DNA of 64,000 nt from Flavobacterium sp. (GCF_027484705.1 NZ_JAIXSL010000024.1:124001-188000); one strand, 5' to 3'; positions 25,085 through 34,000 are shown, counted from the first letter of the stretch. Notes: generated from the letters alone by a model not told the origin. Numbers and translations: made by a program.

Positions 25085-26521
25085 TTATTGTCCCTGGCCT
25101 AATGAAAAACTTGGTTTTCCATCAAATTCGTATAGGTTTTCTGTTTTAATAGTGTCAATATTGCGTTGATGCGCATCCGTTAAAAGCCCAATAATGGCTT
25201 CTTTTGGAATCGTATGTGTGGAAACCGGTTTGAACCTGCAACGCCAATGATCGGTGCAAAATGTTTCACTAAAGCCGTCTGGCCATACTTTTATGCCCCG
25301 ATTGGTAATCATCGAAAGTTTGATGTTTTCTCGGTTGAGTTGTTGCACTTTTTCTGCGAGTTCGTTCGGATCAGTTCCGTTCCAATGCACGAAAATATCT
25401 ACACCGACAAGTTCTTTTTTTGCTGCCGGTTTTTTGACATATTTGGGCAAGTGTAACGCTGTTTCTTTGGCATAGGAAACCGCTTTTAGTAGGTTAGGTT
25501 GCTGTCCTAAATTGGCTATTACCGCTTTAGCAAATTCTTGGGTTCCTATTTTTTGTTTGCTGATGCCTTCTTTAAAAATATCATAGGTATGGATGCCTTC
25601 TTCGATGGTTTTTAGCCAAGCATTTTGAACTTTTTCAGCCACATCGGTCTGTCCGATATGGTTGAGCATCATAATAGCGCCTTGCAGCAATCCCGACGGA
25701 TTGGCTAGATTTTGTCCGGCACGTCTTGGAGCCGATCCGTGAATGGCTTCAAACATAGCACATTCTTCTCCAATATTGGCCGATCCTGCTAAACCAACCG
25801 AACCTGCGATTTGCGCAGCAATATCCGAAAGTACGTCACCATATAAGTTGAGTGTTACAATAACGTCAAAAACTTCTGGAGTGTCTGACATTTTTGCCGC
25901 ACCAATGTCAATAATCCAATGTTCGTTCTCGATTTCTGGATATTCTGCTGCAATTTCATCAAAAACCTGGTGGAATAAACCATCAGATTGCTTCATAATG
26001 TTGTCTTTCGTAAAGCAGGTCACTTTTTTTCTGCCGTATACTTTGGCGTATTCAAAAGCATATCTAACAATTTTTTCACAACCCGGGCGGCTGATTATTT
26101 TTAAACACTGCACCACTTCATCGGTCTGCTGGTGTTCGATGCCGGCATACAAATCCTCTTCATTTTCTCTGACAATCACAATGTCCATGTTGGGGTGTTT
26201 GGTTTCTACAAACGGGTGCAAACTCATACACGGACGCACATTAGAATACAATCCTAAAAACTTTCGCGTGGTCACATTTAAACTCTTATATCCACCTCCT
26301 TGCGGTGTAGTGATGGGCGCTTTAAGAAAGATTTTGTTTTTTCTGATGATGTCCCACGATTGATTCGCAATTCCTGAAGTATTTCCGGATAAGTAAACCT
26401 TTTCTCCGACTTCAATTTCATCAATCTCGATTTGCGCACCTGCCGCTTTAATAATGTCTAGTGTAGCATCCATTATTTCAGGACCAATTCCGTCCCCTTT
26501 TGCCACTGTAATTCTCGTCAT
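25085..26521 (-). CDS. icd: Isocitrate dehydrogenase with C-terminal extension (Thermus/rickettsial type)
   Basis: Decarboxylating isocitrate dehydrogenase of the beta-decarboxylase superfamily, 478 residues, converting isocitrate to 2-oxoglutarate. The start is 'MTRITVAKGDGIGPEIM'; an upstream extension of 16 residues is rejected. Substrate binding is visible in 'SLNVTTRKFLGLYSNVRP', the metal site in 'NLYGDVLSDIAAQIAGSVGL', and the cofactor region in 'EAIHGSAPRRAGQNLANPSG'. The C-terminal ~120 residues ('GVDIFVHWNGTDPNELAEKV') form the extra domain known from Thermus-type enzymes. Cofactor choice (NADP or NAD) is not decided here. A LysR gene is divergent, and the small paralogs follow directly. 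Confidence 0.9.
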   Translation of the reverse strand: MTRITVAKGDGIGPEIMDATLDIIKAAGAQIEIDEIEVGEKVYLSGNTSGIANQSWDIIRKNKIFLKAPITTPQGGGYKSLNVTTRKFLGLYSNVRPCMSLHPFVETKHPNMDIVIVRENEEDLYAGIEHQQTDEVVQCLKIISRPGCEKIVRYAFEYAKVYGRKKVTCFTKDNIMKQSDGLFHQVFDEIAAEYPEIENEHWIIDIGAAKMSDTPEVFDVIVTLNLYGDVLSDIAAQIAGSVGLAGSANIGEECAMFEAIHGSAPRRAGQNLANPSGLLQGAIMMLNHIGQTDVAEKVQNAWLKTIEEGIHTYDIFKEGISKQKIGTQEFAKAVIANLGQQPNLLKAVSYAKETALHLPKYVKKPAAKKELVGVDIFVHWNGTDPNELAEKVQQLNRENIKLSMITNRGIKVWPDGFSETFCTDHWRCRFKPVSTHTIPKEAIIGLLTDAHQRNIDTIKTENLYEFDGKPSFSLGQGQ

Positions 26522-26580
26522 GGTTTTGTGTTTAAAATTTGTAAGGCAAAGTTGAAGCATTAAAATCATATTTTTTTATT

Positions 26581-26588
26581 TATATTTG
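26581..26588 (+). promoter_or_regulatory. Flavobacterial -7 element of the LysR gene
   Basis: TATATTTG, a perfect TAnnTTTG match, 24 bases before the LysR start, within the 91-base divergent icd-LysR region where autoregulatory binding is expected. Confidence 0.5.
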
Positions 26589-26612
26589 TAATGAAAAGCA
26601 TAAAAATTATTT

Positions 26613-27554
26613 ATGAATTATACTTTACACCAACTGCAAGTATTTTTAAAAATTACGCAAACCAAAAGCATTACTAAAGCTGCTGAAGAGTTGCATTTAA
26701 CCCAACCTGCCGTTTCCATCCAATTGCGAAATTTTCAAGATCAGTTTGATATTCCGTTAACAGAAATTGTAGGGCGACAACTTTATGTAACCGATTTTGG
26801 AAACGAAATTGCGGCTGCCGCACAAAGAATCATCGACGAAGTGAATGCCATCAACTTTAGAACATCAGCCTTCAAAGGCATGATTTCAGGGCGGTTAAGA
26901 ATTTCTGTTGTTTCTACCGGGAAATACGTTATGCCTTATTATTTGTCAGATTTTATGAATACCAACAAAGGCGTAGCATTAGAAATGGATGTAACTAATA
27001 AATCGAAAGTAGTTCAAAGCTTGAAAGAAAATAAAGTAGATTTTGCTTTGGTGTCAGTGCTTCCAAAAGACTTATTGCTCGAGGGTACTACTTTGTTGGA
27101 AAACAAACTGTTTTTGGTAGCCAGCAAGGATCTCGTCACAGACCATTACACCAAAATTGAAGATATTTTTACGCAACAACCGCTCATTTATCGCGAAGAT
27201 GGTTCCGCAACGAGAATGGCCATGGAGCAATTTTTAAGCCTTCGCGGTATCACTGTCGGAATGAAGCTGCAACTTACTTCGAACGAAGCCGTAAAGCAAT
27301 CATTAATAGCAGGATTAGGAATATCCATCATGCCCTTGATTGGTATTAAAAACGAATTGGAAAGGGGCGAGTTGAAAATTATTGCCATCAAAGGGCTTCC
27401 CATTACAACAGACTGGCGTTTGGTTTGGCTCAAAAATAAATCCTTAAGTCCTGTTGCCAAAGCCTATTTGGATTTTATAGAAACTCATAAGGCTTCTATT
27501 TTTGAAACCTCTTTTTCTTGGCTAAATACTATTCATCTTCCAAATTTTCATTAA
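26613..27554 (+). CDS. LysR family transcriptional regulator, divergent from the icd operon
   Basis: 313 residues. N-terminal winged helix-turn-helix 'SITKAAEELHLTQPAVSIQL', then a periplasmic-binding-like effector domain ('GRLRISVVSTGKYVMPYYLS', 'SNEAVKQSLIAGLGISIMPL') in the CbbR/CysB-like subgroup. No redox cysteine pair of OxyR type is present. LysR regulators typically control the divergent gene, so the icd-Sua5 operon is the likely target; the ligand is unknown. The 3' end overlaps the convergent LETM1-like gene by 26 bases. Confidence 0.88.
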   Translation: MNYTLHQLQVFLKITQTKSITKAAEELHLTQPAVSIQLRNFQDQFDIPLTEIVGRQLYVTDFGNEIAAAAQRIIDEVNAINFRTSAFKGMISGRLRISVVSTGKYVMPYYLSDFMNTNKGVALEMDVTNKSKVVQSLKENKVDFALVSVLPKDLLLEGTTLLENKLFLVASKDLVTDHYTKIEDIFTQQPLIYREDGSATRMAMEQFLSLRGITVGMKLQLTSNEAVKQSLIAGLGISIMPLIGIKNELERGELKIIAIKGLPITTDWRLVWLKNKSLSPVAKAYLDFIETHKASIFETSFSWLNTIHLPNFH

Positions 27555-28728
27555 AAGAAGAAGGCAGCAATTGCGGAATGAATTTGATCAGGATCGGCAA
27601 CAACAAACTGCCGCCGGGAATCAGGAAAATAGTCAGCGAAGGCACGGTTTTACAGATGTCGAGCAGTTGCTTTTTGACTTTCTTTTTTTCTTCTTTATCA
27701 AGATCGCGTTTCGTAGAATGGGCGAGCAGCACCATCAATTCCTTGCTTTCAGAAATTTCTTTTGACAACCTTTTCTGGTTTCGTTTGATCAAAGTCACGA
27801 CGAGTTGCGTCGTTTGATCGTAAAAATGTTTGACGGGATTCGAGTAATTGAAATACGGAATTTCTTTTCGGTATTTTTTAATAAACGCATCGGTGGTCGT
27901 AATACTTTCTTCCACAAAATGATCCGGAACATTCATCGTCGACGCTAGGGAATATAAGAAATAAGCTTCGTCGTTTTCTACTTTGCCGTCGCTCCACATC
28001 GCCAATCCCGCCATATCGATGAGATAATAACGTTCGAGCGGATTTTCAAAATACTGCAATTCTAAGGCTTCCAGATTCTGAATATTGACTTTGGAAAATT
28101 TGCTATAACGCACCGAAGCCTCAAAAAGTTTGATCAGCAAATCATCGTGCTGCGATTTGTTCGATTTGGTTTTGAGCGCCAAAGTCACAATACTGACGAT
28201 GGTTTCTTCTAATTTCTTGAGGTATTTTTCAGGGATTTTCCCTTCATTCAGATAATGCTGAAACGCCAATATATCCACAAAAAGCAAAGCGTTCGTCACG
28301 ATATGCGAGAAGTTTTTGCTGATGATGTTGTCATTGGTCTGCACGCGGTCATCGATGATTTTTTCGAGGTTTGACGCTGGTGAAGCGCTCGGTAAGACTT
28401 TTTTGAACAACGTAAATCCCTGTGGGTTCATTTCATTGTAAAAAGAAACCGCCTGATTTAGGAAATGTATTGAAGATTGATCCTTCGAGTTGAGCTTAAA
28501 AACCTGATACAACGCATTGAGCAAAGCCGCTTTAGAAACTTCGTCATTGAGCCAGCCTGCATGGTTCGTCTTACTATCAATCGAAAAAGAAATGATGTGC
28601 CCATAGATGAAACCCGTTTTGCGGATTTTGTCGTAAAACAAATCGACGTCAGCCAAATCAATAGCCTTCACAGCTTTTTGTTCGGTGAAAAATTTGTCGA
28701 TCCAGCCGGGTGCAGAAGGGTTAATCAT
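27529..28728 (-). CDS. LETM1-related protein
   Basis: 399 residues, largely helical. A central TerB-like acidic stretch ('MAGLAMWSDGKVENDEAYFL') precedes a C-terminal LETM1-like segment ('KKKVKKQLLDICKTVPSLTI', then 'PGGSLLLPILIKFIPQLLP'), which is the membrane-associated signature of that family. Flavobacterial homologues are labelled LETM1-related biofilm-associated protein. LETM1 acts in mitochondrial cation balance; whether the bacterial protein does anything similar is unknown. Its 3' end overlaps the convergent LysR gene. Confidence 0.8.
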   Translation of the reverse strand: MINPSAPGWIDKFFTEQKAVKAIDLADVDLFYDKIRKTGFIYGHIISFSIDSKTNHAGWLNDEVSKAALLNALYQVFKLNSKDQSSIHFLNQAVSFYNEMNPQGFTLFKKVLPSASPASNLEKIIDDRVQTNDNIISKNFSHIVTNALLFVDILAFQHYLNEGKIPEKYLKKLEETIVSIVTLALKTKSNKSQHDDLLIKLFEASVRYSKFSKVNIQNLEALELQYFENPLERYYLIDMAGLAMWSDGKVENDEAYFLYSLASTMNVPDHFVEESITTTDAFIKKYRKEIPYFNYSNPVKHFYDQTTQLVVTLIKRNQKRLSKEISESKELMVLLAHSTKRDLDKEEKKKVKKQLLDICKTVPSLTIFLIPGGSLLLPILIKFIPQLLPSSFNENLEDE

Positions 28729-28806
28729 GGCTTTGATTTTACGCTACAAAGCTATACTTTTTTGACAATTTAAGCGGAAAAGTGTTTTTAATTTATCATG
28801 AATAAA

Positions 28807-29376
28807 TCAAGGGCGCGATTTGATATTTTGCTCGCAAAGCCTTATGATTTCTTCAATACGATTGCTTCGTGTTTCCGGTCTTTTTGCCTGATTGAGCCAA
28901 TAAAGATAACTCTTCTGATACGACGGGCTGAACTTCATATAATTCTCGAAAGCTATAGCGTTGTTGTCAAAAGCAACTTGTAAGTCTTCGGGAATTACTT
29001 TTTCTTCGACATGATCGAGCGTACTCCAAGAGCCATTTTGTTTGGCAATTTCGATTTTCCTGAGCCCGCTTTCATGCATCAGGTTTTCCGCAATTAGTTT
29101 TTCAATGTAAGTTTTATTGAGTTTGCTCCAGACGCTTTTGTCTTTTCGCGGCGTGAAGGTTTGCTTGCGCCTTTCATCATCAAGTTTGCGCACGGTCGAA
29201 TCAATCCAGCCGTAACAAATCGCTACCTGCACGGCTTCTTCCCAACGCATGCTTTCAAACGCACTGTTGATCCGGTAAAATACCAACTCGACACCTTTAG
29301 ATTTGGCATGGTGTTCATGGAGCCACTCCCGCCATTCCTGCGCATTTTTAAAGTAATGTAATTCCTTTTCTTCCAA
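28807..29376 (-). CDS. YdeI/OmdA family protein
   Basis: 189 residues, matching the YdeI/OmpD-associated family: 'NAQEWREWLHEHHAKSKGVE', 'WEEAVQVAICYGWIDSTVRK', 'FTPRKDKSVWSKLNKTYIEK' and the C-terminal 'FENYMKFSPSYQKSYLYWLN' with 'AKRPETRSNRIEEII'. Members are small cytosolic proteins linked to stress or peptide resistance in some bacteria, without known chemistry. It lies 7 bases upstream of the sodC-end boundary, so it may be read with sodC. Confidence 0.88.
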   Translation of the reverse strand: MEEKELHYFKNAQEWREWLHEHHAKSKGVELVFYRINSAFESMRWEEAVQVAICYGWIDSTVRKLDDERRKQTFTPRKDKSVWSKLNKTYIEKLIAENLMHESGLRKIEIAKQNGSWSTLDHVEEKVIPEDLQVAFDNNAIAFENYMKFSPSYQKSYLYWLNQAKRPETRSNRIEEIIRLCEQNIKSRP

Positions 29377-29383
29377 ACGTAAA

Positions 29384-29911
29384 CTATTTAATGATCGCTG
29401 AACAGGCTAATCTAGCGCCCGCATTTCCTGAAGGTTGTGTCGTGAAATCATCGGTGCCTTCGTGTACGATTAAGCCTTTTCCAAGGATGTCTTTGGCCGG
29501 ATCGCCGCATCCGATACACCATTCATTCGTAGTTAATGTGATGGTTCCGTTTCCGTTGGCATCTGCTGTGAAATTACCGATATCGCCTTTGTGGTATTCG
29601 CCCACGCCCCATTTTCCGTGTTTTTTGAACGTTGGGTTCCAGTGTCCGCCTGCTGAACTTCCGTCTGCTGAAGAACAATCTGATTTTTCATGAATGTGAA
29701 TTGCGTGTGCGCCCGCTTTCAGACCTGAAAGTTTAGCGACAAAAGTGACGTTGCCGTTTTTCTCCACGAAAGAAGCCGTTCCGGTTACTTTACTGTTGCT
29801 TTTTGATTCGAAGGTCAGGTTTAATTTTTTGGTATCGGCAGCATTGCTGTTGGTTTTACAGCTAAAAAAAACCGCGATGCTAATAGCCAGAAGTAAAAGA
29901 ATTTTTTTCAT
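29384..29911 (-). CDS. sodC: Cu/Zn superoxide dismutase, lipoprotein form
   Basis: 175 residues. The lipoprotein signal 'MKKILLLLAISIAVFFSC' anchors the enzyme in the envelope, where it removes superoxide. Copper ligands are seen in 'HAIHIHEKSDCSS', the bridging and zinc ligands in 'GGHWNP' and the following His/Asp region, and the final copper His in 'GLIVHEGTDDF'. Cys in 'KSDC' and near the C-terminal 'GARLACSAI' form the conserved disulfide. The start is the ATG before the signal; a 41-residue longer frame reads through the upstream region and is rejected. Confidence 0.95.
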   Translation of the reverse strand: MKKILLLLAISIAVFFSCKTNSNAADTKKLNLTFESKSNSKVTGTASFVEKNGNVTFVAKLSGLKAGAHAIHIHEKSDCSSADGSSAGGHWNPTFKKHGKWGVGEYHKGDIGNFTADANGNGTITLTTNEWCIGCGDPAKDILGKGLIVHEGTDDFTTQPSGNAGARLACSAIIK

Positions 29912-30010
29912 GAGAAGTGTTTCTTTCAAAGGTAATGAAAAACAAATTTCGCAAATTTTTTTTATAGGAATTATGAAAAATATCGAACGAATTATAAAAA
30001 TGGGCTTTTG

Positions 30011-30018
30011 TAATTTTG
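30011..30018 (+). promoter_or_regulatory. Flavobacterial -7 element for yihY
   Basis: TAATTTTG, a TAnnTTTG match, 29 bases before the yihY start, in the divergent sodC-yihY region. No convincing -33 TTTG at the right distance. Confidence 0.4.
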
Positions 30019-30047
30019 AAACAATTCCATTCATTCATACTAAAATC

Positions 30048-30962
30048 ATGAAAGCTTTACCATTCATAAAAACCACTTGGAACATTTTAAAAGAAACTTA
30101 CGAGGAATTCGACGATGACAATGCGATCAAACTAAGTGCGTCGCTTTCGTATTACACCATATTTGCCTTGCCACCTTTGATTATGATTATCTTATCGATT
30201 TGTGGCGTTTTCTTCGGAAGAGATGCGGTAAACGGTACTTTTTTCTGGCAGATTCACGGTATGGTCGGAAAAGAAGCGGCTTTGCAAATTCAGGAAACGA
30301 TTAAAAATATTCAATTGTCAGACAGCAATGTATTGGCTACGATCGTAGGCTCTGTAACTTTAGCGATTGGCGCTTCGGGTGTTTTTGCTGAAATCCAGAG
30401 TTCGATCAATTTTATTTGGGCCCTAAAAGCAAAACCAAATAAGGGATTCGTCAAATTCATCAAGAACAGGCTGATGTCATTTTCGATGATTGCCGCAGTC
30501 GGATTTCTGCTTTTGGTGAGTTTAACGGTCAACACGTTGATGGATATTCTCAATGCACGCCTGATGTTGTATTTTCCCGATGCGACGGTTTACCTTTTTT
30601 ATATACTGAATATTTTGATTTTACTGATGATTACAACGCTTTTGTTTTCCGTCATTTTTAAGACTTTACCCGACGGAACTATTGCGTGGAAAGATGCGCT
30701 CATTGGTTCGGGAGTTACTGCGGTACTTTTCATGGTCGGGAAAATTGCCATCGGATATTACATAGGAAGTTCCACTATCGGCTCTGCTTATGGCGCTGCA
30801 GGTTCCGTGATTATTATTTTGGTTTGGGTGTATTATTCGGCGATCATACTATATTTCGGCGCGGAATTTACGAAAGTGTACGCGTTGAAGTATGGCCAGA
30901 AAATCATTCCGAATGATTATGCTGTCGAAATCAGAAAGGAAATTTTCGAAACCAAAAGCTGA
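30048..30962 (+). CDS. YihY/virulence factor BrkB family membrane protein
   Basis: 304 residues, start 'MKALPFIKTTWNILKETYEE'. An open frame further upstream runs antisense through sodC and is not used. About six membrane helices: 'LSYYTIFALPPLIMIILSIC', 'LATIVGSVTLAIGASGVFAE', 'LMSFSMIAAVGFLLLVSLTV', then 'AAGSVIIILVWVYYSAIILY'. The 'ASLSYYTIFALPPL' and 'IQSSINFIWALKAKP' stretches are family signatures. The family was once called RNase BN in error; its true role is probably transport or envelope-related and is unsettled. Confidence 0.9.
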   Translation: MKALPFIKTTWNILKETYEEFDDDNAIKLSASLSYYTIFALPPLIMIILSICGVFFGRDAVNGTFFWQIHGMVGKEAALQIQETIKNIQLSDSNVLATIVGSVTLAIGASGVFAEIQSSINFIWALKAKPNKGFVKFIKNRLMSFSMIAAVGFLLLVSLTVNTLMDILNARLMLYFPDATVYLFYILNILILLMITTLLFSVIFKTLPDGTIAWKDALIGSGVTAVLFMVGKIAIGYYIGSSTIGSAYGAAGSVIIILVWVYYSAIILYFGAEFTKVYALKYGQKIIPNDYAVEIRKEIFETKS

Positions 30963-31153
30963 TTCGTAATTGTATAAAATTTAGCTTGAATTCTATAACA
31001 CCAAGTCAAGCGAAAAGCGCCAACTTTGCCCTAAGAACAACCTCTAAATCATATTGATAATACTATATCGGCATTTCATTGGGGGGCAAATCGAATTCAT
31101 TCTTTTTGCAATGTTAAGCCGAAACCTAAATCATAGTATTATTGGTATGTAGC

Positions 31154-31190
31154 AAAAAAGACCGCTCCATTATGGGATGCGGTCTTTTTT
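31154..31190. terminator. Bidirectional terminator downstream of yihY
   Basis: A 12 bp stem AAAAAAGACCGC / GCGGTCTTTTTT overlapping the stop of the next minus-strand gene. The ~190 bases between yihY and this hairpin hold no gene I can support, only a run of six G and two imperfect copies of CCTAAATCATA-like sequence. Confidence 0.85.
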
Positions 31191-31713
31191 ATTTGGTTTT
31201 TTCGCCTACGAAATAATCATTCTGAGATTTGAACAGAACATTGAATGTCGTTAAGGTTCCGTAGATTTTGGTGATGTATTGCTGCAATTCGACCTTTTCA
31301 ATTTCCTCAAGATTGCTCGCGTTGATCTTTTGTTCCATTACGCGCAGTCGGTCACGGAGCATTACAATTTTGTGAAAGAAAGCATCAATCGGGACGTCTT
31401 TAGCCGCAAGTCCGGCTTGGCCTGGTTCGAGAATCATTTTACCGCCTTTCCATTTGTCGCCAATAGCTACAGGCTCGCCGAGTCCGTTCCATTTCTTTAA
31501 AATCGATAACAAACTTTGTTCGACATCGTAAAAACTCACCGTATCGACTTCGTTTTCAGCAGCGTCAATGACTTCAAATTCACTGTCGATGGCAATGGTT
31601 TCAAGGCCATTTTCGATAAAAGTCACCCAATATTCTTTGGAAGAAACGTTTGTAACGACGCCTTTGCCATATTCCGCATGTTGTATTCTGGATCCTATTC
31701 CTAATAATTTCAT
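31189..31713 (-). CDS. Conserved flavobacterial protein with N-terminal SH3-like fold
   Basis: 174 residues, cytosolic. The start 'MKLLGIGSRIQHAEYGKGVV' with 'EYWVTFIENGLETI' looks like a small beta-barrel (KOW/SH3-like) such as is found in RNA- or protein-binding modules. The rest is helical ('MLRDRLRVMEQKINASNLEE') and ends 'SQNDYFVGEKTK'. I recognise the type from flavobacterial genomes but know no function. It is monocistronic, with a hairpin right at its stop. Confidence 0.65.
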   Translation of the reverse strand: MKLLGIGSRIQHAEYGKGVVTNVSSKEYWVTFIENGLETIAIDSEFEVIDAAENEVDTVSFYDVEQSLLSILKKWNGLGEPVAIGDKWKGGKMILEPGQAGLAAKDVPIDAFFHKIVMLRDRLRVMEQKINASNLEEIEKVELQQYITKIYGTLTTFNVLFKSQNDYFVGEKTK

Positions 31714-31752
31714 GATCTAAATTTTTTACTAAAATATAATTTTAAGCGTAAT

Positions 31753-31787
31753 AAAAAAACCGTTCTGCACAAAACAGTAACGGTTTT
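31753..31787 (-). terminator. Intrinsic terminator of the acyl-CoA dehydrogenase end of the beta-oxidation cluster
   Basis: On the minus strand, AAAACCGTT-(A)-CTG / CAG-AACGGTTTT is followed by seven T, 38 bases after the acyl-CoA dehydrogenase stop. Confidence 0.8.
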
Positions 31788-31824
31788 ATCAACATAAAAT
31801 TTAACTTAAATAACTATCGTTTCA

Positions 31825-33612
31825 TTAGAAGCAGTAAGCGTTTTCGGCTACTAATTTAGTGGTGATGGTTTCGCGTAAGCCCACAATATTCGGCATGTTG
31901 GTATATTTTGTAAATCGACGCAATCCCATGAGCATCATGCGTTGTTCGTCGCCTTCAGCAAAAGAGATGATGCTTTCTTTACCTTTTTGGGTTACGATAT
32001 CGACAGCTTTGTAGAGGTATAATTTCGCCATCGCAATTTGTTCCTGCACTTTGTTTTCGCCTTCTTTTTTGGCCAATTTTTCGGTTCTCAAAATCGTTGA
32101 TTCCGCCATGTAGATTTCAATTAAAATATCCGCCGCCGCCATCAACAATTGCTGATGTCCGTCGAGTTCCGGGCCATATTTCTGGACAGCGCCACCGGCT
32201 ACCATCAAAAAGGCTTTTTTCAATTTGCCGATCATTTCTTTTTCTTCGGAAAACAATTCGGAATAATCCGGCGTGTCGAAAGATGGAATGCCCATGAGTT
32301 CTTCCTGAACTTTGGTTGCCGGGCCGAGTAAATCAACATGGCCTTTGAATGCTTTTTTGATCAACATTCCGACTGAAAGCATGCGATTAATTTCGTTTGT
32401 TCCTTCATAAATCCTTGAAATTCGGGCATCACGCCACGCACTTTCCATCGGTGTGTCTTCAGAGAAGCCCATTCCGCCGAGGATTTGTATGCCCTCATCA
32501 GCGCAATTCTGGACATCTTCGGAAACCGCCACTTTCAATATGGAACATTCAATCGCAAATTCCTCAACGCCTTTAAGTTCAGCTTCCTGATGTGACGAAC
32601 CTTCTTGTTCCCGAAGTTGGATCCTGGTTTCGATATCTTTTGCTGCACGATAGGTAGCGCTCTCTCCGGCATAAGCGGAAGTGGCCATTTCAGCGAGTTT
32701 ATATCGGATGGCTCCAAATTGTGAAATCTGCGTGTTGAACTGGATTCTTTCATTCGCATAATGAATCGCATTCGTAGTCACACGTCGTTGCGCATCCAGA
32801 CAAGCTGCAGCTAATTTGATACGACCGACGTTCAAGGCATTCATAGCGATCTTGAATCCGTTACCTCTTTCAGACAGCATATTTTCAACAGGAACTTTCG
32901 TATCATTGAAGAAAACCTGACGTGTTGACGAAGCGCGGATGCCGAGTTTGTGTTCTTCTTCATTCATTGAAATGCCGTTGTCTTTGACATTTTCAACAAT
33001 GAATCCGGTGATGTTTTTATCGTCCTCAATTCTTGCAAAAACGATAAACAGCGAACAGAATCCTGCATTCGAAATCCACATTTTTTGTCCGGTAATGTTG
33101 TAATATTTTCCGTCTTCAGAAAGTACCGCTTTGGTTTTTCCTGAATTCGCATCCGATCCGGCGCCCGGTTCCGTTAAGCAATAAGCGCCAAACCATTCGC
33201 CAGAAGCGAGTTTTGGAACGTATTTTTGTTTCTGTTCTTCTGTTCCGTACAAAGTGATGGGCATAGTTCCGATTCCGGTATGTGCGCCAAAAGCGGTTGA
33301 AAACGAACCTGTTGCGCCCGAAATGTAATCGCAGACCAGACAAGTATCGACGAATCCCATGCCCATTCCGCCGTATGCTTCCGGAACGGCTACGCTTAAG
33401 AATCCCATTTCGCCTGCTTTCTTCATACATTCTTCGGTGAAAGCGTAATCTTTGGCTTCGAAACGGTTTTTGTTGGGCCAGATTTCCTTATCGACGAATT
33501 CCTTCACGGAATCGCGCATCATTTTTTGTTCCTCTGAAAAATCTTCAGGCGTGAAGATGTCCTCGCACTGGGTTTCTTTAACTAAGAATTGACCTCCTCT
33601 TGTGATTTCCAT
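31825..33612 (-). CDS. Acyl-CoA dehydrogenase (FadE-type function)
   Basis: FAD enzyme catalysing the first, alpha-beta dehydrogenation step of fatty-acid beta-oxidation, 595 residues, the longer form with a C-terminal acyl-CoA dehydrogenase-associated domain. Visible: 'YGGMGMGFVDTCLVCDYISG', the FAD/substrate motif 'YCLTEPGAGSDANSGKTKA', 'ISNAGFCSLFIVFARI', and 'ISRIYEGTNEINRML', whose Glu is the catalytic base in this family. It is the last gene of the cluster; 467 bases, including a broken gene, separate it from the thiolase gene. Confidence 0.95.
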   Translation of the reverse strand: MEITRGGQFLVKETQCEDIFTPEDFSEEQKMMRDSVKEFVDKEIWPNKNRFEAKDYAFTEECMKKAGEMGFLSVAVPEAYGGMGMGFVDTCLVCDYISGATGSFSTAFGAHTGIGTMPITLYGTEEQKQKYVPKLASGEWFGAYCLTEPGAGSDANSGKTKAVLSEDGKYYNITGQKMWISNAGFCSLFIVFARIEDDKNITGFIVENVKDNGISMNEEEHKLGIRASSTRQVFFNDTKVPVENMLSERGNGFKIAMNALNVGRIKLAAACLDAQRRVTTNAIHYANERIQFNTQISQFGAIRYKLAEMATSAYAGESATYRAAKDIETRIQLREQEGSSHQEAELKGVEEFAIECSILKVAVSEDVQNCADEGIQILGGMGFSEDTPMESAWRDARISRIYEGTNEINRMLSVGMLIKKAFKGHVDLLGPATKVQEELMGIPSFDTPDYSELFSEEKEMIGKLKKAFLMVAGGAVQKYGPELDGHQQLLMAAADILIEIYMAESTILRTEKLAKKEGENKVQEQIAMAKLYLYKAVDIVTQKGKESIISFAEGDEQRMMLMGLRRFTKYTNMPNIVGLRETITTKLVAENAYCF

Positions 33613-33636
33613 GTTCTAAGTATTTTAAATTTTGAA

Positions 33637-33987
33637 TTATAAATTTTGAATTTGGGATGTCTTGATTATTTTCGTGATGATATTGATGATATGGTCTATC
33701 TCGACTAAATAAGAGTCGACTGAAATTGCAGTCAACTCAGATTTATTTAATAGTTGTAACCAGTATTTTGTTTCTCGAGACTCTTTTGAAGCTACGGACA
33801 ATTTATTAATAAAATCTTTCTTTGATTGCGCTGCTATCGCTTCTTGAACATTGGCTCCAATACTGGTTCCGGACTTTAATATTTGTTTTGAAATTATAAA
33901 CTTATTTTCCTTTTTTAACTACATAAACAATGTGATGATTGTTAATGCAAAATCGAATGTTTTCGTGGCGATTAGATTTTCTTTCAT
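33637..33987 (-). pseudogene. Four-helix-bundle (23S rRNA intervening-sequence-like) protein gene broken by one TAG
   Basis: Read on the minus strand from ATG at 33987, the frame gives 'MKENLIATKTFDFALTIITL' then 'FM', a TAG at codon 23, and continues uninterrupted for 93 further codons to TAA. The later part has the family signature: 'SKQILKSGTSIGANVQEA', 'AQSKKDFINKLSVASKESRE', 'TKYWLQLL', and ends 'KIIKTSQIQNL'. In intact relatives the broken position is usually an aromatic residue in an LYKYL-like helix, so one base change (Tyr codon to TAG) is enough to explain it. No usable restart follows. It sits inside the beta-oxidation cluster between thiolase and acyl-CoA dehydrogenase. Confidence 0.85.
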
Positions 33988-34000
33988 GGCTTTTATAATT

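Noticed and set aside
29745..30047. Longer N-terminus for the YihY protein reading antisense through sodC.
   Set aside because: The extension covers the sodC signal-peptide region on the other strand and the promoter element; the family begins at the ATG at 30048.
30963..31153. Intergenic stretch with GGGGGG and two similar CCTAAATCATA segments, considered as an RNA element.
   Set aside because: No stable paired structure or conserved motif could be recognised by eye, apart from the terminator that follows.
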